From an uncultured Kordia sp. (GTDB taxonomy: Bacteria; Bacteroidota; Bacteroidia; Flavobacteriales; Flavobacteriaceae): 64,000 bases of DNA. The position numbers and the translations under genes are program-made. Shown piece by piece: positions 25,916 to 36,540 of this stretch. The stretch is taken from the NCBI RefSeq assembly GCF_947489565.1, contig NZ_CANLEA010000001.1:496001-560000 (forward strand), given 5' to 3'. The notes below the pieces were generated by a model. That model ran no database searches and had not been told where the DNA came from. It was given only the letters and a program-made list of their open reading frames with translations. Position 1 is the stretch's first letter, and each line of letters starts with the position of its first letter.

Positions 25916-28789
25916 ATGGCTGAACAAAACAAAATAAGGCTTAGTAAAGTACTACGCGAATTAAATATTTCGATCGATAGAGCTGTCGACTTCTTATCAC
26001 AGAAAGGGTTTTCTGTGGAAAAAAGACCTACGACTAAAATATCGCACGAAGTATACAATGTGCTACTTGATGGTTTCCAGACCGACAAGAGTAAAAAAGT
26101 AGCTTCCAAAGAGCTGGGAGAAGAGAAAAGGAAGGAGAAAGAAGCATTGCGAGAACAACTTGTAAAAGAGCAAGAAGAAGCGCAACGTTTACGTGAAGAG
26201 CGCGAAAAAGTAGTGCGTGCCAAAGCAAACTTATCTGGACCGAAAACGATTGGAAAAATAGATCTAAACCCTCAAAAAGATACATCGTCTACGGAAAAGA
26301 AAGAAGAAGCGGAAGAAGCACCAAAAGTAGTTGCTGAGCAAAAAGTTCAAGAGCAGACAAAGCCAAAGCCAAAGCCAGTTCAAAAAGCACCAGAGAAACC
26401 AAAGCCTTCTCAAAATGAGAGAAAGCCTCAGCGTCCTGAAACAATTTCAAACAGGCCGAAATTCTCGAAGCCTAAGCCAGTTCAAAAAGTTGAGCATAAG
26501 CCAAAACCTAAAGCTGTGGAGAAATCTGCAGCGAAAGAAAATAAGCCTGCGCCACCAGCAACGCCTGTAGAGCCAGAAAAGAAAGTAATTGAGACAAAAT
26601 ACCAAAAACTTTCTGGTCCTAAAATGACAGGTCAAAAGATTGACTTGACGCAGTTCAATAAAACGAAAAAGAAAAAAGAAGATTCTAAAAAAGAATCTGA
26701 AGCAGATAAAAGAAAGAAACGTAAACGTATTTCTAAATCTGGACCTGGAGGAAACAACAATAACAACAACCGTCAAGGAGGAAATAACCGATTTGGAGGA
26801 AACAAAGGTGGAGGAAACCGCGGAGGCGGAGGAAACCGAAGAGGTGGAGGAAACCGTAAACCGCCTGTGGTAAAAGTTGAGCCAACAGAAGAAGAAGTAC
26901 AAAAACAAGTACGTGAAACGCTTGAAAAGCTGCAAGGGAAAAGTAACAAGTCCAAAGGAGCTAAATATCGTAGAGATAAGCGTGACATACGTAGACAAAA
27001 AACTGAAGAAAATTTAGAGCAACAAGCAGCGGAAAGCAAAGTATTAAAAGCAACAGAATTTGTAACTGTTGGTGAACTTGCTACGATGATGGATGTTGGT
27101 ATCAATGATATTATCTCTAAATGTATGATGCTTGGAATCATGGTAACCATGAACCAACGTCTAGATGCAGATACCTTATCAATAGTTGCAGAAGAATTCG
27201 GATTTACGGTAGACTTCGTAGCAGCTGATATTGAAGAAGCAATTCAGGAAGAAGAAGATTCACCAGAAGATTTATTGCCAAGAGCGCCGATTGTAACCGT
27301 AATGGGACACGTAGATCATGGTAAAACATCGTTGCTAGATTATATCCGTAAGGAAAATGTAATCGCCGGAGAATCTGGAGGAATTACACAGCATATTGGA
27401 GCATATGGAGTAAGATTAGAAAGTGGTCAACGAATTACATTCTTAGATACACCAGGTCACGAGGCCTTTACAGCAATGCGTGCACGTGGTGCGCAAGTAA
27501 CGGATATTGCAATTATTGTGATTGCTGCCGATGATGATGTAATGCCGCAAACAAAAGAAGCAATCAGTCATGCGCAAGCAGCTGGAGTTCCTATTGTATT
27601 TGCAATCAACAAAATTGATAGACCTACAGCAAACCCAGATAAAATTAAAGAGAAACTAGCAGCAATGAACTTGTTGGTAGAAGATTGGGGAGGAAAAATC
27701 CAATCGCACGATATCTCTGCAAAAATGGGGCAAGGTATTGATGAATTATTAGAAAAAGTATTGCTTGAAGCTGAATTACTTGAGTTGCAAGCAAACCCAG
27801 ATAAAAACGCAGTAGGAACGGTTGTAGAAGCATTCTTAGACAAAGGTCGTGGATATGTATCAACCATTCTAGTTCAAAACGGTACATTAAAAATTGGAGA
27901 TTATCTATTGGCTGGAAAGCATAGTGGAAAAATCAAAGCAATGTACGATGAGCGTGGTAAAAAAGTAAAAACTGCCAATCCTTCAACGCCAGTTTCTATT
28001 CTTGGTTTAGATGGTGCGCCACAAGCAGGTGATAAGTTCAATGTCTTTGAAGATGAAAAAGATGCGAAACAAATTGCAGCTAAACGTACACAATTACTCA
28101 GAGAGCAATCGGTAAGAACGCAGCGTAGAACTACCTTAGGAGATATTGGTAGAAGAATCAAAATAGGTGACTTTAAAGAGCTTAATATTATCCTTAAAGG
28201 TGATGTGGATGGTTCTGTTGAAGCCTTAACGGATTCGTTCCAAAAGCTATCTACGGAAGAAATCGAAGTGAAAATCATTCACAAAGCTGTAGGTGCAATT
28301 ACGGAAAGTGATGTATTGTTAGCAAGTGCTTCTGATGCAATTATTATCGGATTTAATGTGCGACCTGCAGGAAATGCAAGAATGGTTGCAGATAAAGAAG
28401 AAATCGATATCCGTACATACTCAATCATCTATGATGCTATCAATGATGTGAAAGATGCAATGGAAGGTCTATTGTCTCCAGAGATGAAAGAAGAAATCAC
28501 TGGTAATGCTGAAATTAGAGAAACATTCAAAATCTCTAAAATTGGTACCATTGCTGGATGTATGGTGACGGATGGTAAAATCTTTAGAAACTCTAACATT
28601 CGATTAATCCGTGATGGAGTTGTTATCTTTACAGGAGAATTGGCTTCTTTAAAACGTTTCAAAGACGATGTAAAAGAAGTGAGCAAAGGGTACGATTGTG
28701 GATTGCAAGTTAAAAACTATAATGACATCAAAGAAGGTGATATTGTAGAAGCATTCCAAGAAGTAGCAGTAAAGAAAAAGTTGAAATAA
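25916..28789 (+). CDS. infB: Translation initiation factor IF-2
   Basis: A 957-residue GTPase. An N-terminal IF2_N segment ([19 protein letters not shown]) is followed by a long Lys/Pro/Glu-rich linker and a low-complexity Gly/Asn/Arg tract at about 278-315. The G domain starts near residue 460 with [12 protein letters not shown] (G1), DTPGHEAF (G3) and NKID (G4). Domains II to IV follow, ending at [17 protein letters not shown]. It brings initiator fMet-tRNA to the 30S subunit and drives subunit joining. The long unstructured N-terminal part is typical for the phylum. It is the last gene of the rimP-nusA-infB unit; a strong terminator follows. Confidence 0.97.
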   Translation: MAEQNKIRLSKVLRELNISIDRAVDFLSQKGFSVEKRPTTKISHEVYNVLLDGFQTDKSKKVASKELGEEKRKEKEALREQLVKEQEEAQRLREEREKVVRAKANLSGPKTIGKIDLNPQKDTSSTEKKEEAEEAPKVVAEQKVQEQTKPKPKPVQKAPEKPKPSQNERKPQRPETISNRPKFSKPKPVQKVEHKPKPKAVEKSAAKENKPAPPATPVEPEKKVIETKYQKLSGPKMTGQKIDLTQFNKTKKKKEDSKKESEADKRKKRKRISKSGPGGNNNNNNRQGGNNRFGGNKGGGNRGGGGNRRGGGNRKPPVVKVEPTEEEVQKQVRETLEKLQGKSNKSKGAKYRRDKRDIRRQKTEENLEQQAAESKVLKATEFVTVGELATMMDVGINDIISKCMMLGIMVTMNQRLDADTLSIVAEEFGFTVDFVAADIEEAIQEEEDSPEDLLPRAPIVTVMGHVDHGKTSLLDYIRKENVIAGESGGITQHIGAYGVRLESGQRITFLDTPGHEAFTAMRARGAQVTDIAIIVIAADDDVMPQTKEAISHAQAAGVPIVFAINKIDRPTANPDKIKEKLAAMNLLVEDWGGKIQSHDISAKMGQGIDELLEKVLLEAELLELQANPDKNAVGTVVEAFLDKGRGYVSTILVQNGTLKIGDYLLAGKHSGKIKAMYDERGKKVKTANPSTPVSILGLDGAPQAGDKFNVFEDEKDAKQIAAKRTQLLREQSVRTQRRTTLGDIGRRIKIGDFKELNIILKGDVDGSVEALTDSFQKLSTEEIEVKIIHKAVGAITESDVLLASASDAIIIGFNVRPAGNARMVADKEEIDIRTYSIIYDAINDVKDAMEGLLSPEMKEEITGNAEIRETFKISKIGTIAGCMVTDGKIFRNSNIRLIRDGVVIFTGELASLKRFKDDVKEVSKGYDCGLQVKNYNDIKEGDIVEAFQEVAVKKKLK

Positions 28790-28807
28790 ATACTGTTCAA
28801 TATATAC

Positions 28808-28839
28808 GAAAAAAGGATCGCAATTGCGATCCTTTTTTT
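28808..28839. terminator. Bidirectional terminator between infB and the SPOR gene
   Basis: A 13-bp perfect stem (AAAAAAGGATCGC at 28809-28821, loop AATT, complement at 28826-28838) with A and T runs on the two sides. It serves both convergent genes. Confidence 0.93.
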
Positions 28840-28861
28840 ATGTCTTAAAATCTGTAAAAGC

Positions 28862-29266
28862 TTAGTTTTTCTTTTTCTTCTTTTTTGGAGTGAATACAAA
28901 TGCATTTGGGAAGGTTTCTTTAACTTCTACCAAATAACGTTCGGCTTCCAAGCTGTTTCTAAAATTTCCTACCCAAACCTTATAATTTGGTGTTTCAAAT
29001 TTAATATTTACAGGAATATCTGAATGTTTATTTTTGAATTTTGATTTAACTTTTTCTGCATTTCGAAGATTTCCATTGAAGATTTGAATCTTCAAACGAT
29101 TGTCATTATCCGTTTCTTGGTTGATTTCTTTTTGATATGTAAGTAATTTATCTATTTTCGGGTCTTTTGAAATGGTAATTTCCCCTTGTTGTGCAAATGC
29201 AAATCCAGCACAAAAAAATGCCGAAACAGTTAAAATGGTGCGTCTTTTTAAAGCTAAAAATCTCAT
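28862..29266 (-). CDS. SPOR-domain exported protein
   Basis: A 134-residue protein from the ATG at 29264-29266; the longer frame starts with TTG and adds seven residues ahead of the signal peptide. The leader MRFLALKRRTILTVSAFFC ends near AFAQQ. The C-terminal 75 residues form a SPOR fold (NYKVWVGNFRNSLEAERYLVEV), which binds denuded glycan strands of septal peptidoglycan. The tail is a Lys run. It is a small single gene, probably periplasmic, that could work in cell division or envelope upkeep (family-based). Confidence 0.8.
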   Translation of the reverse strand: MRFLALKRRTILTVSAFFCAGFAFAQQGEITISKDPKIDKLLTYQKEINQETDNDNRLKIQIFNGNLRNAEKVKSKFKNKHSDIPVNIKFETPNYKVWVGNFRNSLEAERYLVEVKETFPNAFVFTPKKKKKKN

Positions 29267-29390
29267 AATGAATACAATTTTATACAAATGTAAAATAACC
29301 TAACGAACTAACATGCTAAAATGTTATTTAGAATTACTATAAATTACAAATTAAGAGTTCACTATAATTTCTCAAATTCATCGCGATTTG

Positions 29391-29398
29391 TATTTTTG
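29391..29398 (+). promoter_or_regulatory. Possible -7 box of the act-cox operon
   Basis: TATTTTTG followed by C fits TAnnTTTG and lies 82 bp before the actA ATG. The -33 element is unclear. Confidence 0.4.
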
Positions 29399-29479
29399 CT
29401 CAAATTTGGAAAAAGCATGAACGTCTAAAGTTATGTAATACTTAGAAAAAACCATGCCAAATTAAGAAGACATTAAGAT

Positions 29480-30778
29480 ATGAAAAAGGTGAATCACCGC
29501 AATTCAATTTCAAGAATTTTAGGAGCCGCACTAGCGCTGATGCTAGTATTTTCGACGACTGCGTTTGCGCAAGACGATGCAGCAGTCGCAGCAGGTAAAG
29601 CTTTGTTTAATGCAAACTGTGCTGCTTGTCACAAACTGGATAGTAAGTCGACAGGTCCTGCGTTAAGAGGTGTGGAAGCACGTTTGGCAGAAGATGAAGG
29701 TTTAGATCGTGAATGGTTGTACAAGTGGATTAGAAATAGTTCGGCGTTAATCAAGTCAGGAGATCGTTATGCTAACAAAGTGTTTGAAGAGAACAAGAGA
29801 AGTGTGATGACAGCATTTCCTACGTTTTCAAACGAGGATATCGATAACATCTTAGCGTATACGGCGCAACCTAAGCCAATTCCTCCGAAACCGGAAATAA
29901 CTCCAGGAGAAGAAACTGCTGGTGGAGGTTTTTCTACACAAGTAGTTTTAATCGCTTTAATCGTTTTATTTGGATTGTTAGCATTAGGATTGTTCTTGGT
30001 AAACAAAACACTTCGAAAGTTTGCGGTTGCAAATGGAACTTTAAATATAGAGAAGGAAGTAAAAAGACCTTCGCTTTGGAAAGCTTTCGTTCAAAACCAA
30101 TTCTTAGTAATTGTGTCAGTGATCTTCTTAATGTTAGGAGCTGCATACTTCGCATATGGTTATTTTATGCAAGTTGGAGTTGATCAAGGATATCAGCCAA
30201 TTCAGCCAATTCACTATTCGCACAGAATTCACGCAGGTGATAACAAAATAGAATGTAAATACTGTCACTCTTCAGCAAGAGTTAGTAAGCATTCAGGAAT
30301 TCCATCATTAAATGTTTGTATGAACTGTCACAAGAACATTGCGCAAGTTTCAGACGATGTGCAAAGAGAAGGTGTTACTAAGTATGGAGTTGACTACAAT
30401 AAAGAAATTCAAAAGCTATACAATGCTACAGGTTGGGATCCAGCACAGCAGGATTATGTAAATGAACCAAAGCCAGTAAAATGGGTGCGTATTCATAACT
30501 TACCAGACTTTGTATACTTCAACCACTCGCAGCACGTTTCTGTTGCCGGAGTTGAATGTCAAACGTGTCATGGTGAAATTCAAGAAATGGAAATTGTTGA
30601 GCAACACGCTCCATTAACTATGGGATGGTGTATCAACTGTCACAGAGATACAGATGTGAATTTCAAAGGAAACGCTTATTACGAAAAAATTCACGAGCAG
30701 TTAAAAGATAAATATGGTGTTGAAACATTCAAAGCAGCTAAAATGGGTGCGTTAGAATGTGGTAAATGTCACTATTAA
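29480..30778 (+). CDS. actA: Alternative complex III subunit A, multiheme cytochrome c
   Basis: A 432-residue protein with a signal peptide (to AFAQ at about residue 30), one monoheme domain with CAACH, a TM helix at about 153-175, another at about 210-230, and a pentaheme region with CKYCH, CMNCH, CQTCH, CINCH and CGKCH. Six CxxCH sites exist in total. Pentaheme ActA is the electron-transfer subunit of alternative complex III, which oxidises menaquinol and passes electrons to a cytochrome c or an associated oxidase. The extra N-terminal heme domain is a fusion. It heads the actABCDEF-cox cluster. Confidence 0.93.
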   Translation: MKKVNHRNSISRILGAALALMLVFSTTAFAQDDAAVAAGKALFNANCAACHKLDSKSTGPALRGVEARLAEDEGLDREWLYKWIRNSSALIKSGDRYANKVFEENKRSVMTAFPTFSNEDIDNILAYTAQPKPIPPKPEITPGEETAGGGFSTQVVLIALIVLFGLLALGLFLVNKTLRKFAVANGTLNIEKEVKRPSLWKAFVQNQFLVIVSVIFLMLGAAYFAYGYFMQVGVDQGYQPIQPIHYSHRIHAGDNKIECKYCHSSARVSKHSGIPSLNVCMNCHKNIAQVSDDVQREGVTKYGVDYNKEIQKLYNATGWDPAQQDYVNEPKPVKWVRIHNLPDFVYFNHSQHVSVAGVECQTCHGEIQEMEIVEQHAPLTMGWCINCHRDTDVNFKGNAYYEKIHEQLKDKYGVETFKAAKMGALECGKCHY

Positions 30779-30811
30779 TATTAATTAAGAAGCTAATTTT
30801 ATATATATAAT

Positions 30812-33800
30812 ATGGCATCAAACAAGAAATACTGGAAAAGTGTTGAGGAGCTAAATGAGAATAGTTCTATTGTTGAGGCACTTAGACAGAATGAGTTTGT
30901 AGAAGAAGTTCCTGTAGATGAATTCTTGGGAGATAAAGAGACATTAGAGTCTTCTTCAACTTCTCGTAGAGACTTTCTTAAATACGTTGGTTTTAGTACA
31001 GCCGCAGCAACATTGGCTGCCTGTGAAGGACCAGTAATCAAATCTATTCCTTATGTAGTGCAACCAGAAACTATTATTCCTGGTGTTGCAGACTATTATG
31101 CAACAACAATTGCAGATGGATACGATTTTGCTAGTATCTTAATTAAAACAAGAGAAGGTCGTCCAATAAAAGTAGAAAACAACAAAGAAGCATCTACTAA
31201 AGGAAGTGCAAATGCAAGAGTTCATGCATCTGTACTATCTTTATATGATAGCATGAGAGTGAAAAACCCAAAAATAGATGGTAAAGATGCCTCTTGGGAA
31301 ACGTTGGATGCTGAAGTTGGTCAAAAATTAAATCAAATCAGTGCTTCTGGAAAGCAAATTGTTTTACTAACCCAAACTTTTGCGAGTCCTTCAATAGTTA
31401 AATTAGTTGGAGACTTCAAAGCAAAATATGGAAATGTAAACCATGTAGTATATGATGCTGTGTCAGAATCAACTGCTTTAGATGCTTTTGAAGCTAAATA
31501 TGGTGAAAGAGCATTAGTAGACTATGATTTCTCAAAAGCAGAACTAATTGTTTCTGTTGGAGCAGATTTCTTAGGAGACTGGCAAGGTGGTGGATATGAT
31601 GATGGATATGCTAAAGGGAGAATTCCTCACGGTAAGAAGCATCACAAAAAAATGTCAAGACACGTTCAGTTTGAATCGAATATGACATTATCTGGAGCAA
31701 ATGCAGATAAGCGTGTGCCAATGTCGGCAGCTGATCAAAAAGTTGCTTTAGCAAAAATCTATGCAGGTGTTACTGGAAACAGTGTTTCTGGAAGACAATT
31801 GTCAGACAAGGCAGAAAGTGCTATCAAAAATGCAATTGGTCAAATCAAGCAAGCTGGCTCAAAAGCGGTTGTAGTATCTGGTATCAACGATGTAGATGCA
31901 CAAAGCTTAGTATTGGCAATCAATGAAAAACTTGGTAGTGCAGCATTTGATAAAGAAGCGCCTCGCAAAATAAGACAAGGAAATGATAAAGCAGTAGCAA
32001 AATTAATCAGTGATGTAAAAGCTGGAGCTGTTGGCGGAATCATTATGGCAGGAGTTAATCCTGTATATACATTGGCAAATGGAGATGAATTTGCTGAAAG
32101 CTTAAAAGGATTAGACTTAGCAGTTACATTTACTCAAAAAGAAGATGAAACTGCGCTAAATACGAAATATGTAGCTGCGACTCCACATTATTTAGAGTCT
32201 TGGGGAGATGTTGAAGTGAAAAAAGGTCACTACAGTCTTACGCAACCTACAATTCGTCCATTATTTAATACAAGACAATTTCAAGACGCTTTATTAAAGT
32301 GGACTGGAAATGACAAAACATATTATGAATACTTAAAAGAAGCTTGGACTACCGATATTTTAGGTGGAGCTTCTTGGAATCAAGCAGTGCATGATGGAGT
32401 ATTCAAAACAACAGCGACAGTTAGTTTAGCTGATGAAGCAAATGCAGCTATTGAAGAGGCTGATGCAGCTGCTCAAGAAAATGAAGAAGATGTAGAAGTG
32501 GTTGAAGCAGTAGATGTATCTAGTCAAGCTAGAAAATTAGCAAATACTGCACAAGCTTCAGGAATGGAATTAGTGTTATACACGAAAACAGGAATGGGTG
32601 ATGGACAGCAAGCAAACAACCCTTGGTTGCAAGAGTTTCCTGATCCAATTACCAGAGCTTCTTGGGATAACTACTTAACAATTTCTCAAGCTGACGCTGA
32701 AGCAAAAGAATTCAAAAACTGGAATGTTGCCAATGGTGGATTAAATGGTAGTCGTGCAAACGTTACTGTAAATGGAGTTACTATTAAGGAAGTTCCAGTA
32801 ATCATTCAACCAGGACAAGCGCCAGGAACTGTAGGTTTAGCATTAGGTTACGGTAAAAAAGCCGGAATCAAAAAAGATATGCAAACTGGAGTGAATGCTT
32901 ACAGATTGTATAGTAACTTTAATAGTATTCAAGAAGTTTCAATTGCTAAAGCTGATGGAGAGCATGAATTTGCTTGTGTTCAGTTGCACAATACCTTAAT
33001 GGGTAGAGGTGACATTGTAAAAGAAACTACTTTAGAGATATTCAATACCTACGAGAAAGACAATAAAAAGCACGGATGGAATATTCCTCCACATGTATCT
33101 AGAGATCATGAAATGATTGATGCTACGAGTCAAGAAGCAGATATGTGGGCTAAGTTTGATCGTTCTATTGGACATCACTTTAACTTATCAATTGACTTAA
33201 ACGCTTGTACAGGTTGTGGAGCATGTGTAATTGCATGTCACGCCGAAAACAATGTGCCAGTAGTTGGTAAAACGGAAGTAAGAAGAAGTAGAGATATGCA
33301 CTGGTTGCGTATTGATAGATACTATTCGTCAGCAGATACCTTTAGCGGAGATGTTGAGAAGAAAGAGAATATGAGTGGATTGTTTGGTGAAAAAGGTTCG
33401 CTAGGAGGTTTCTTAGAAATGGAAAGTCCTGCAACAAATCCTCAAGTAGCTTTCCAACCTGTAATGTGTCAGCACTGTAATCACGCACCATGTGAAACAG
33501 TTTGTCCTGTTGCAGCAACATCACACGGACGTCAAGGTCAAAACCATATGGCATATAACCGTTGTGTAGGAACACGTTACTGTGCAAACAACTGTCCATA
33601 TAAAGTACGTCGATTCAACTGGTTCTTATACAATAAGAATGATGAATTTGATTATCACATGAACGATGACTTAGGTCGTATGGTATTAAATCCAGATGTA
33701 GTTGTACGTTCAAGAGGTGTGATGGAAAAATGTTCTATGTGTATCCAAATGACACAAAAAACAATCTTAGATGCGAAACGTGAAGGACGTCAAATCAAAG

Positions 33801-33991
33801 ATGGTGAATTCCAAACAGCGTGTTCTGCAGCATGTAGTTCAGGTGCAATGGTATTTGGAGACCTTAACGACAAGCATGGTAAAGTTGCTGAGTTGCACGA
33901 AGATGATCGTATGTATCACCTATTAGAGCACGTAGGAACAAAACCAAATGTACAGTATCACGTAAAGGTGAGAAACACAAAAGAAGCATAA
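30812..33991 (+). CDS. actB: Alternative complex III subunit B, molybdopterin-oxidoreductase-like Fe-S protein
   Basis: A 1059-residue fusion. A Tat-type region (TSRRDFLKYVGFSTAAATLA, about 50-70) comes first, then a molybdopterin-oxidoreductase-like domain (about 80-750) and a ferredoxin-type Fe-S domain with CTGCGACVIACH near residue 800 and further clusters CQHCNHAPCETVCP, CANNCPYK and CSMCIQ. Family knowledge says the first domain lacks the metal cofactor in ActB, while the second holds [3Fe-4S]/[4Fe-4S] clusters. The domains are one chain here, as in other Bacteroidota. It passes electrons between ActC and ActA on the periplasmic side. Confidence 0.95.
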   Translation: MASNKKYWKSVEELNENSSIVEALRQNEFVEEVPVDEFLGDKETLESSSTSRRDFLKYVGFSTAAATLAACEGPVIKSIPYVVQPETIIPGVADYYATTIADGYDFASILIKTREGRPIKVENNKEASTKGSANARVHASVLSLYDSMRVKNPKIDGKDASWETLDAEVGQKLNQISASGKQIVLLTQTFASPSIVKLVGDFKAKYGNVNHVVYDAVSESTALDAFEAKYGERALVDYDFSKAELIVSVGADFLGDWQGGGYDDGYAKGRIPHGKKHHKKMSRHVQFESNMTLSGANADKRVPMSAADQKVALAKIYAGVTGNSVSGRQLSDKAESAIKNAIGQIKQAGSKAVVVSGINDVDAQSLVLAINEKLGSAAFDKEAPRKIRQGNDKAVAKLISDVKAGAVGGIIMAGVNPVYTLANGDEFAESLKGLDLAVTFTQKEDETALNTKYVAATPHYLESWGDVEVKKGHYSLTQPTIRPLFNTRQFQDALLKWTGNDKTYYEYLKEAWTTDILGGASWNQAVHDGVFKTTATVSLADEANAAIEEADAAAQENEEDVEVVEAVDVSSQARKLANTAQASGMELVLYTKTGMGDGQQANNPWLQEFPDPITRASWDNYLTISQADAEAKEFKNWNVANGGLNGSRANVTVNGVTIKEVPVIIQPGQAPGTVGLALGYGKKAGIKKDMQTGVNAYRLYSNFNSIQEVSIAKADGEHEFACVQLHNTLMGRGDIVKETTLEIFNTYEKDNKKHGWNIPPHVSRDHEMIDATSQEADMWAKFDRSIGHHFNLSIDLNACTGCGACVIACHAENNVPVVGKTEVRRSRDMHWLRIDRYYSSADTFSGDVEKKENMSGLFGEKGSLGGFLEMESPATNPQVAFQPVMCQHCNHAPCETVCPVAATSHGRQGQNHMAYNRCVGTRYCANNCPYKVRRFNWFLYNKNDEFDYHMNDDLGRMVLNPDVVVRSRGVMEKCSMCIQMTQKTILDAKREGRQIKDGEFQTACSAACSSGAMVFGDLNDKHGKVAELHEDDRMYHLLEHVGTKPNVQYHVKVRNTKEA

Positions 33992-34025
33992 AAAATAATT
34001 AATAAGAAACAATTATAAACTGATT

Positions 34026-35417
34026 ATGGCGTCGCATTACGAAGCACCTATAAGAAAACCCTTAGTAACTGGAGATAAATCATATCATGATGTAACTCTT
34101 GATATTGTAGCTCCGGTAGAAGGGAAAGCAAATAAGCAATGGTGGATAGTATTCTCAATTGCTTTGGTAGCATTCCTTTGGGGAATTGGATGTATCATTT
34201 ATACAATATCTACCGGAATTGGAGTTTGGGGTCTTAACAAAACCGTTGGTTGGGCTTGGGATATTACAAACTTCGTATGGTGGGTTGGTATTGGTCACGC
34301 AGGAACACTGATTTCTGCCGTACTATTACTATTCCGTCAAAAATGGAGAATGGCAATTAACCGTTCTGCGGAAGCAATGACTATCTTCTCGGTAGTGCAA
34401 GCAGGATTATTCCCAATTATTCACATGGGACGTCCTTGGTTAGCATTCTGGGTATTGCCAATTCCAAACCAATTCGGATCACTTTGGGTAAACTTTAACT
34501 CACCCTTACTTTGGGATGTATTCGCGATCTCTACGTATTTATCTGTATCATTAGTATTCTGGTGGACAGGTTTACTTCCAGATTTCGCAATGATTAGAGA
34601 TAGAGCTGTAAAGCCTTTCCAAAAGAAAATATACAGTATTGTAAGTTTTGGATGGAGTGGACGAGCAAAAGATTGGCAACGTTTTGAAGAAGTATCTTTG
34701 GTACTTGCAGGTTTAGCAACACCACTTGTACTTTCTGTACATACCATTGTATCGTTTGACTTCGCAACGTCAGTAATACCAGGATGGCATACCACAATCT
34801 TCCCGCCATACTTTGTGGCAGGAGCGATTTTCTCAGGATTTGCCATGGTAAACACCTTATTGATCATTATGAGAAAAGTATGTAATATGGAAGACTATAT
34901 TACATTACAACACATCGAATTGATGAACATTGTAATTATGATTACTGGTTCTATCGTAGGATGTGCATATATCACAGAGTTATTCATTGCATGGTATTCA
35001 GGAGTAGAATATGAGCAATATGCATTCTTAAACAGAGCAACAGGACCTTACTGGTGGGCATATTGGGCAATGATGACGTGTAATGTATTCTCTCCACAAT
35101 TTATGTGGTCTAAGAAATTAAGAACAAGTATTATGTTCTCTTTCATAATCTCTATTGTTGTAAACATTGGAATGTGGTTTGAGCGTTTCGTAATTATCGT
35201 AACATCATTACACAGAGATTATCTTCCATCATCTTGGACGATGTTCTCACCAACGTTTGTAGATATAGGAATATTTATTGGTACGATCGGTTTCTTCTTC
35301 GTATTGTTCTTGTTGTACTCTAGAACATTCCCTGTAATTGCACAGGCAGAAGTAAAATCAATCTTAAAATCATCAGGAGAAAAATATAAAAAACTAAGAG
35401 ACGGTAACCATGAGTAG
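34026..35417 (+). CDS. actC: Alternative complex III subunit C (NrfD/PsrC-type membrane protein)
   Basis: A 463-residue integral membrane protein with about ten TM helices, of the NrfD/PsrC family that holds the quinol site. Typical segments are WAWDITNFVWWVGIGHAGTL and FPIIHMGRPWLAFW. It is the quinol-oxidising core of alternative complex III. Its stop overlaps the actD start by 8 bp, indicating translational coupling. Confidence 0.95.
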   Translation: MASHYEAPIRKPLVTGDKSYHDVTLDIVAPVEGKANKQWWIVFSIALVAFLWGIGCIIYTISTGIGVWGLNKTVGWAWDITNFVWWVGIGHAGTLISAVLLLFRQKWRMAINRSAEAMTIFSVVQAGLFPIIHMGRPWLAFWVLPIPNQFGSLWVNFNSPLLWDVFAISTYLSVSLVFWWTGLLPDFAMIRDRAVKPFQKKIYSIVSFGWSGRAKDWQRFEEVSLVLAGLATPLVLSVHTIVSFDFATSVIPGWHTTIFPPYFVAGAIFSGFAMVNTLLIIMRKVCNMEDYITLQHIELMNIVIMITGSIVGCAYITELFIAWYSGVEYEQYAFLNRATGPYWWAYWAMMTCNVFSPQFMWSKKLRTSIMFSFIISIVVNIGMWFERFVIIVTSLHRDYLPSSWTMFSPTFVDIGIFIGTIGFFFVLFLLYSRTFPVIAQAEVKSILKSSGEKYKKLRDGNHE

Positions 35418-35934
35418 TAAAGTAATACAAGCAATGTATATTGATGATGATGTATTAATGGCAGCAGTCAAAAAAGTACGTCAAGAAAACCATCATATCG
35501 AGGAAGTGTTTACACCATTTCCTGTGCACGGACTAGACAAAGCTATGGGATTAGCGCCTACGCGCCTTGCCATTACAGCATTCATGTATGGATGTGTTGG
35601 ATTGTCAGTTGCAATCACCATGATGTATTATATCATGATTAAAGATTGGCCGCAAAACATTGGTGGAAAACCAAGTTTTAGTTTCTTAGAAAACATGCCT
35701 GCATTTGTGCCAATTATGTTTGAAATGACCGTATTTTTCGCAGCGCATTTAATGGTAATCACTTTTTACTTAAGAAGTAGATTGTGGCCATTCAAAGAAG
35801 CTGAGAACCCAGATCCAAGAACTACAGACGATCACTTCTTAATGGAAGTATCTGTTCATGGAAATGAAGAAGAATTAAAAGCACTTTTATTAGAAACAGG
35901 TGCTACAGAAATTAAAGTTACAGAAAAGCACTAA
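35410..35934 (+). CDS. actD: Alternative complex III subunit D (DUF3341)
   Basis: A 174-residue protein with two TM helices (about 55-78 and 98-122) and the DUF3341 signature FTPFPVHGLDKAMGL. ActD is a structural membrane subunit of the complex. Its start lies inside the end of actC. Length matches the family. Confidence 0.93.
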   Translation: MSSKVIQAMYIDDDVLMAAVKKVRQENHHIEEVFTPFPVHGLDKAMGLAPTRLAITAFMYGCVGLSVAITMMYYIMIKDWPQNIGGKPSFSFLENMPAFVPIMFEMTVFFAAHLMVITFYLRSRLWPFKEAENPDPRTTDDHFLMEVSVHGNEEELKALLLETGATEIKVTEKH

Positions 35935-35942
35935 TAAGAATT

Positions 35943-36512
35943 ATGAAGAGCCTTATAAAAATAGGAGTCGTTTTTGGAGCAGCATTGCTCATGACTTCAT
36001 GCTTTGATAAATCACAGCCAAACTATCAGTACTTTCCTAACATGTATGAATCTATAGGATATGAAGCATATCAGGAAGTAAATGGTGTGCCTTATGGAGG
36101 ATTTGAAACGAAAATGGAAGCGCAAATTCCTGCAGATGGTACTATAAAGAGAGGTTGGATGCCTTATGACTATGACAATACGAATGAAGGCTATGAAGCA
36201 GCGAAAGCAGAATTGCTAAATCCAATACCAACAACAGAAGAAAGTTTAGCAAAAGGAAAAGAGCTTTACGGAATTTATTGTGCAGTTTGTCATGGAAATA
36301 AAGGTGATGGACAAGGAACGTTAGCAAAGCGTGAAAAATTCTTAGGAATTCCTAAATATAATGACCCAGCGAGAGCCATTACAGAAGGAAGTATTTATCA
36401 TGTAATTATGTATGGTAAAAACAACATGGGATCACACGCAAATCAATTAAATACAAAAGAACGCTGGCAAGTGGTACAGTATGTATTAAAATTGAAATCT
36501 GAATTAAAATAA
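35943..36512 (+). CDS. actE: Alternative complex III subunit E, monoheme cytochrome c lipoprotein
   Basis: A 189-residue protein with a lipoprotein leader (LLMTSCFDK, Cys at about residue 20) and one heme motif, CAVCHGNKGDGQG. The distal Met lies in MYGKNNMGSH, as in mono-heme cytochromes. ActE carries electrons within or out of alternative complex III. It is 8 bp after actD and 28 bp before actF. Confidence 0.93.
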   Translation: MKSLIKIGVVFGAALLMTSCFDKSQPNYQYFPNMYESIGYEAYQEVNGVPYGGFETKMEAQIPADGTIKRGWMPYDYDNTNEGYEAAKAELLNPIPTTEESLAKGKELYGIYCAVCHGNKGDGQGTLAKREKFLGIPKYNDPARAITEGSIYHVIMYGKNNMGSHANQLNTKERWQVVQYVLKLKSELK

Positions 36513-36540
36513 GACCAATAACGATATAGAATTATATACA

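Noticed and set aside
26447-26998. A 183-codon minus-strand frame rich in Phe and Ser within infB
   Set aside because: It is the complement of the Lys/Gly/Arg-rich linker of IF-2, whose repetitive codons leave a long antisense frame.
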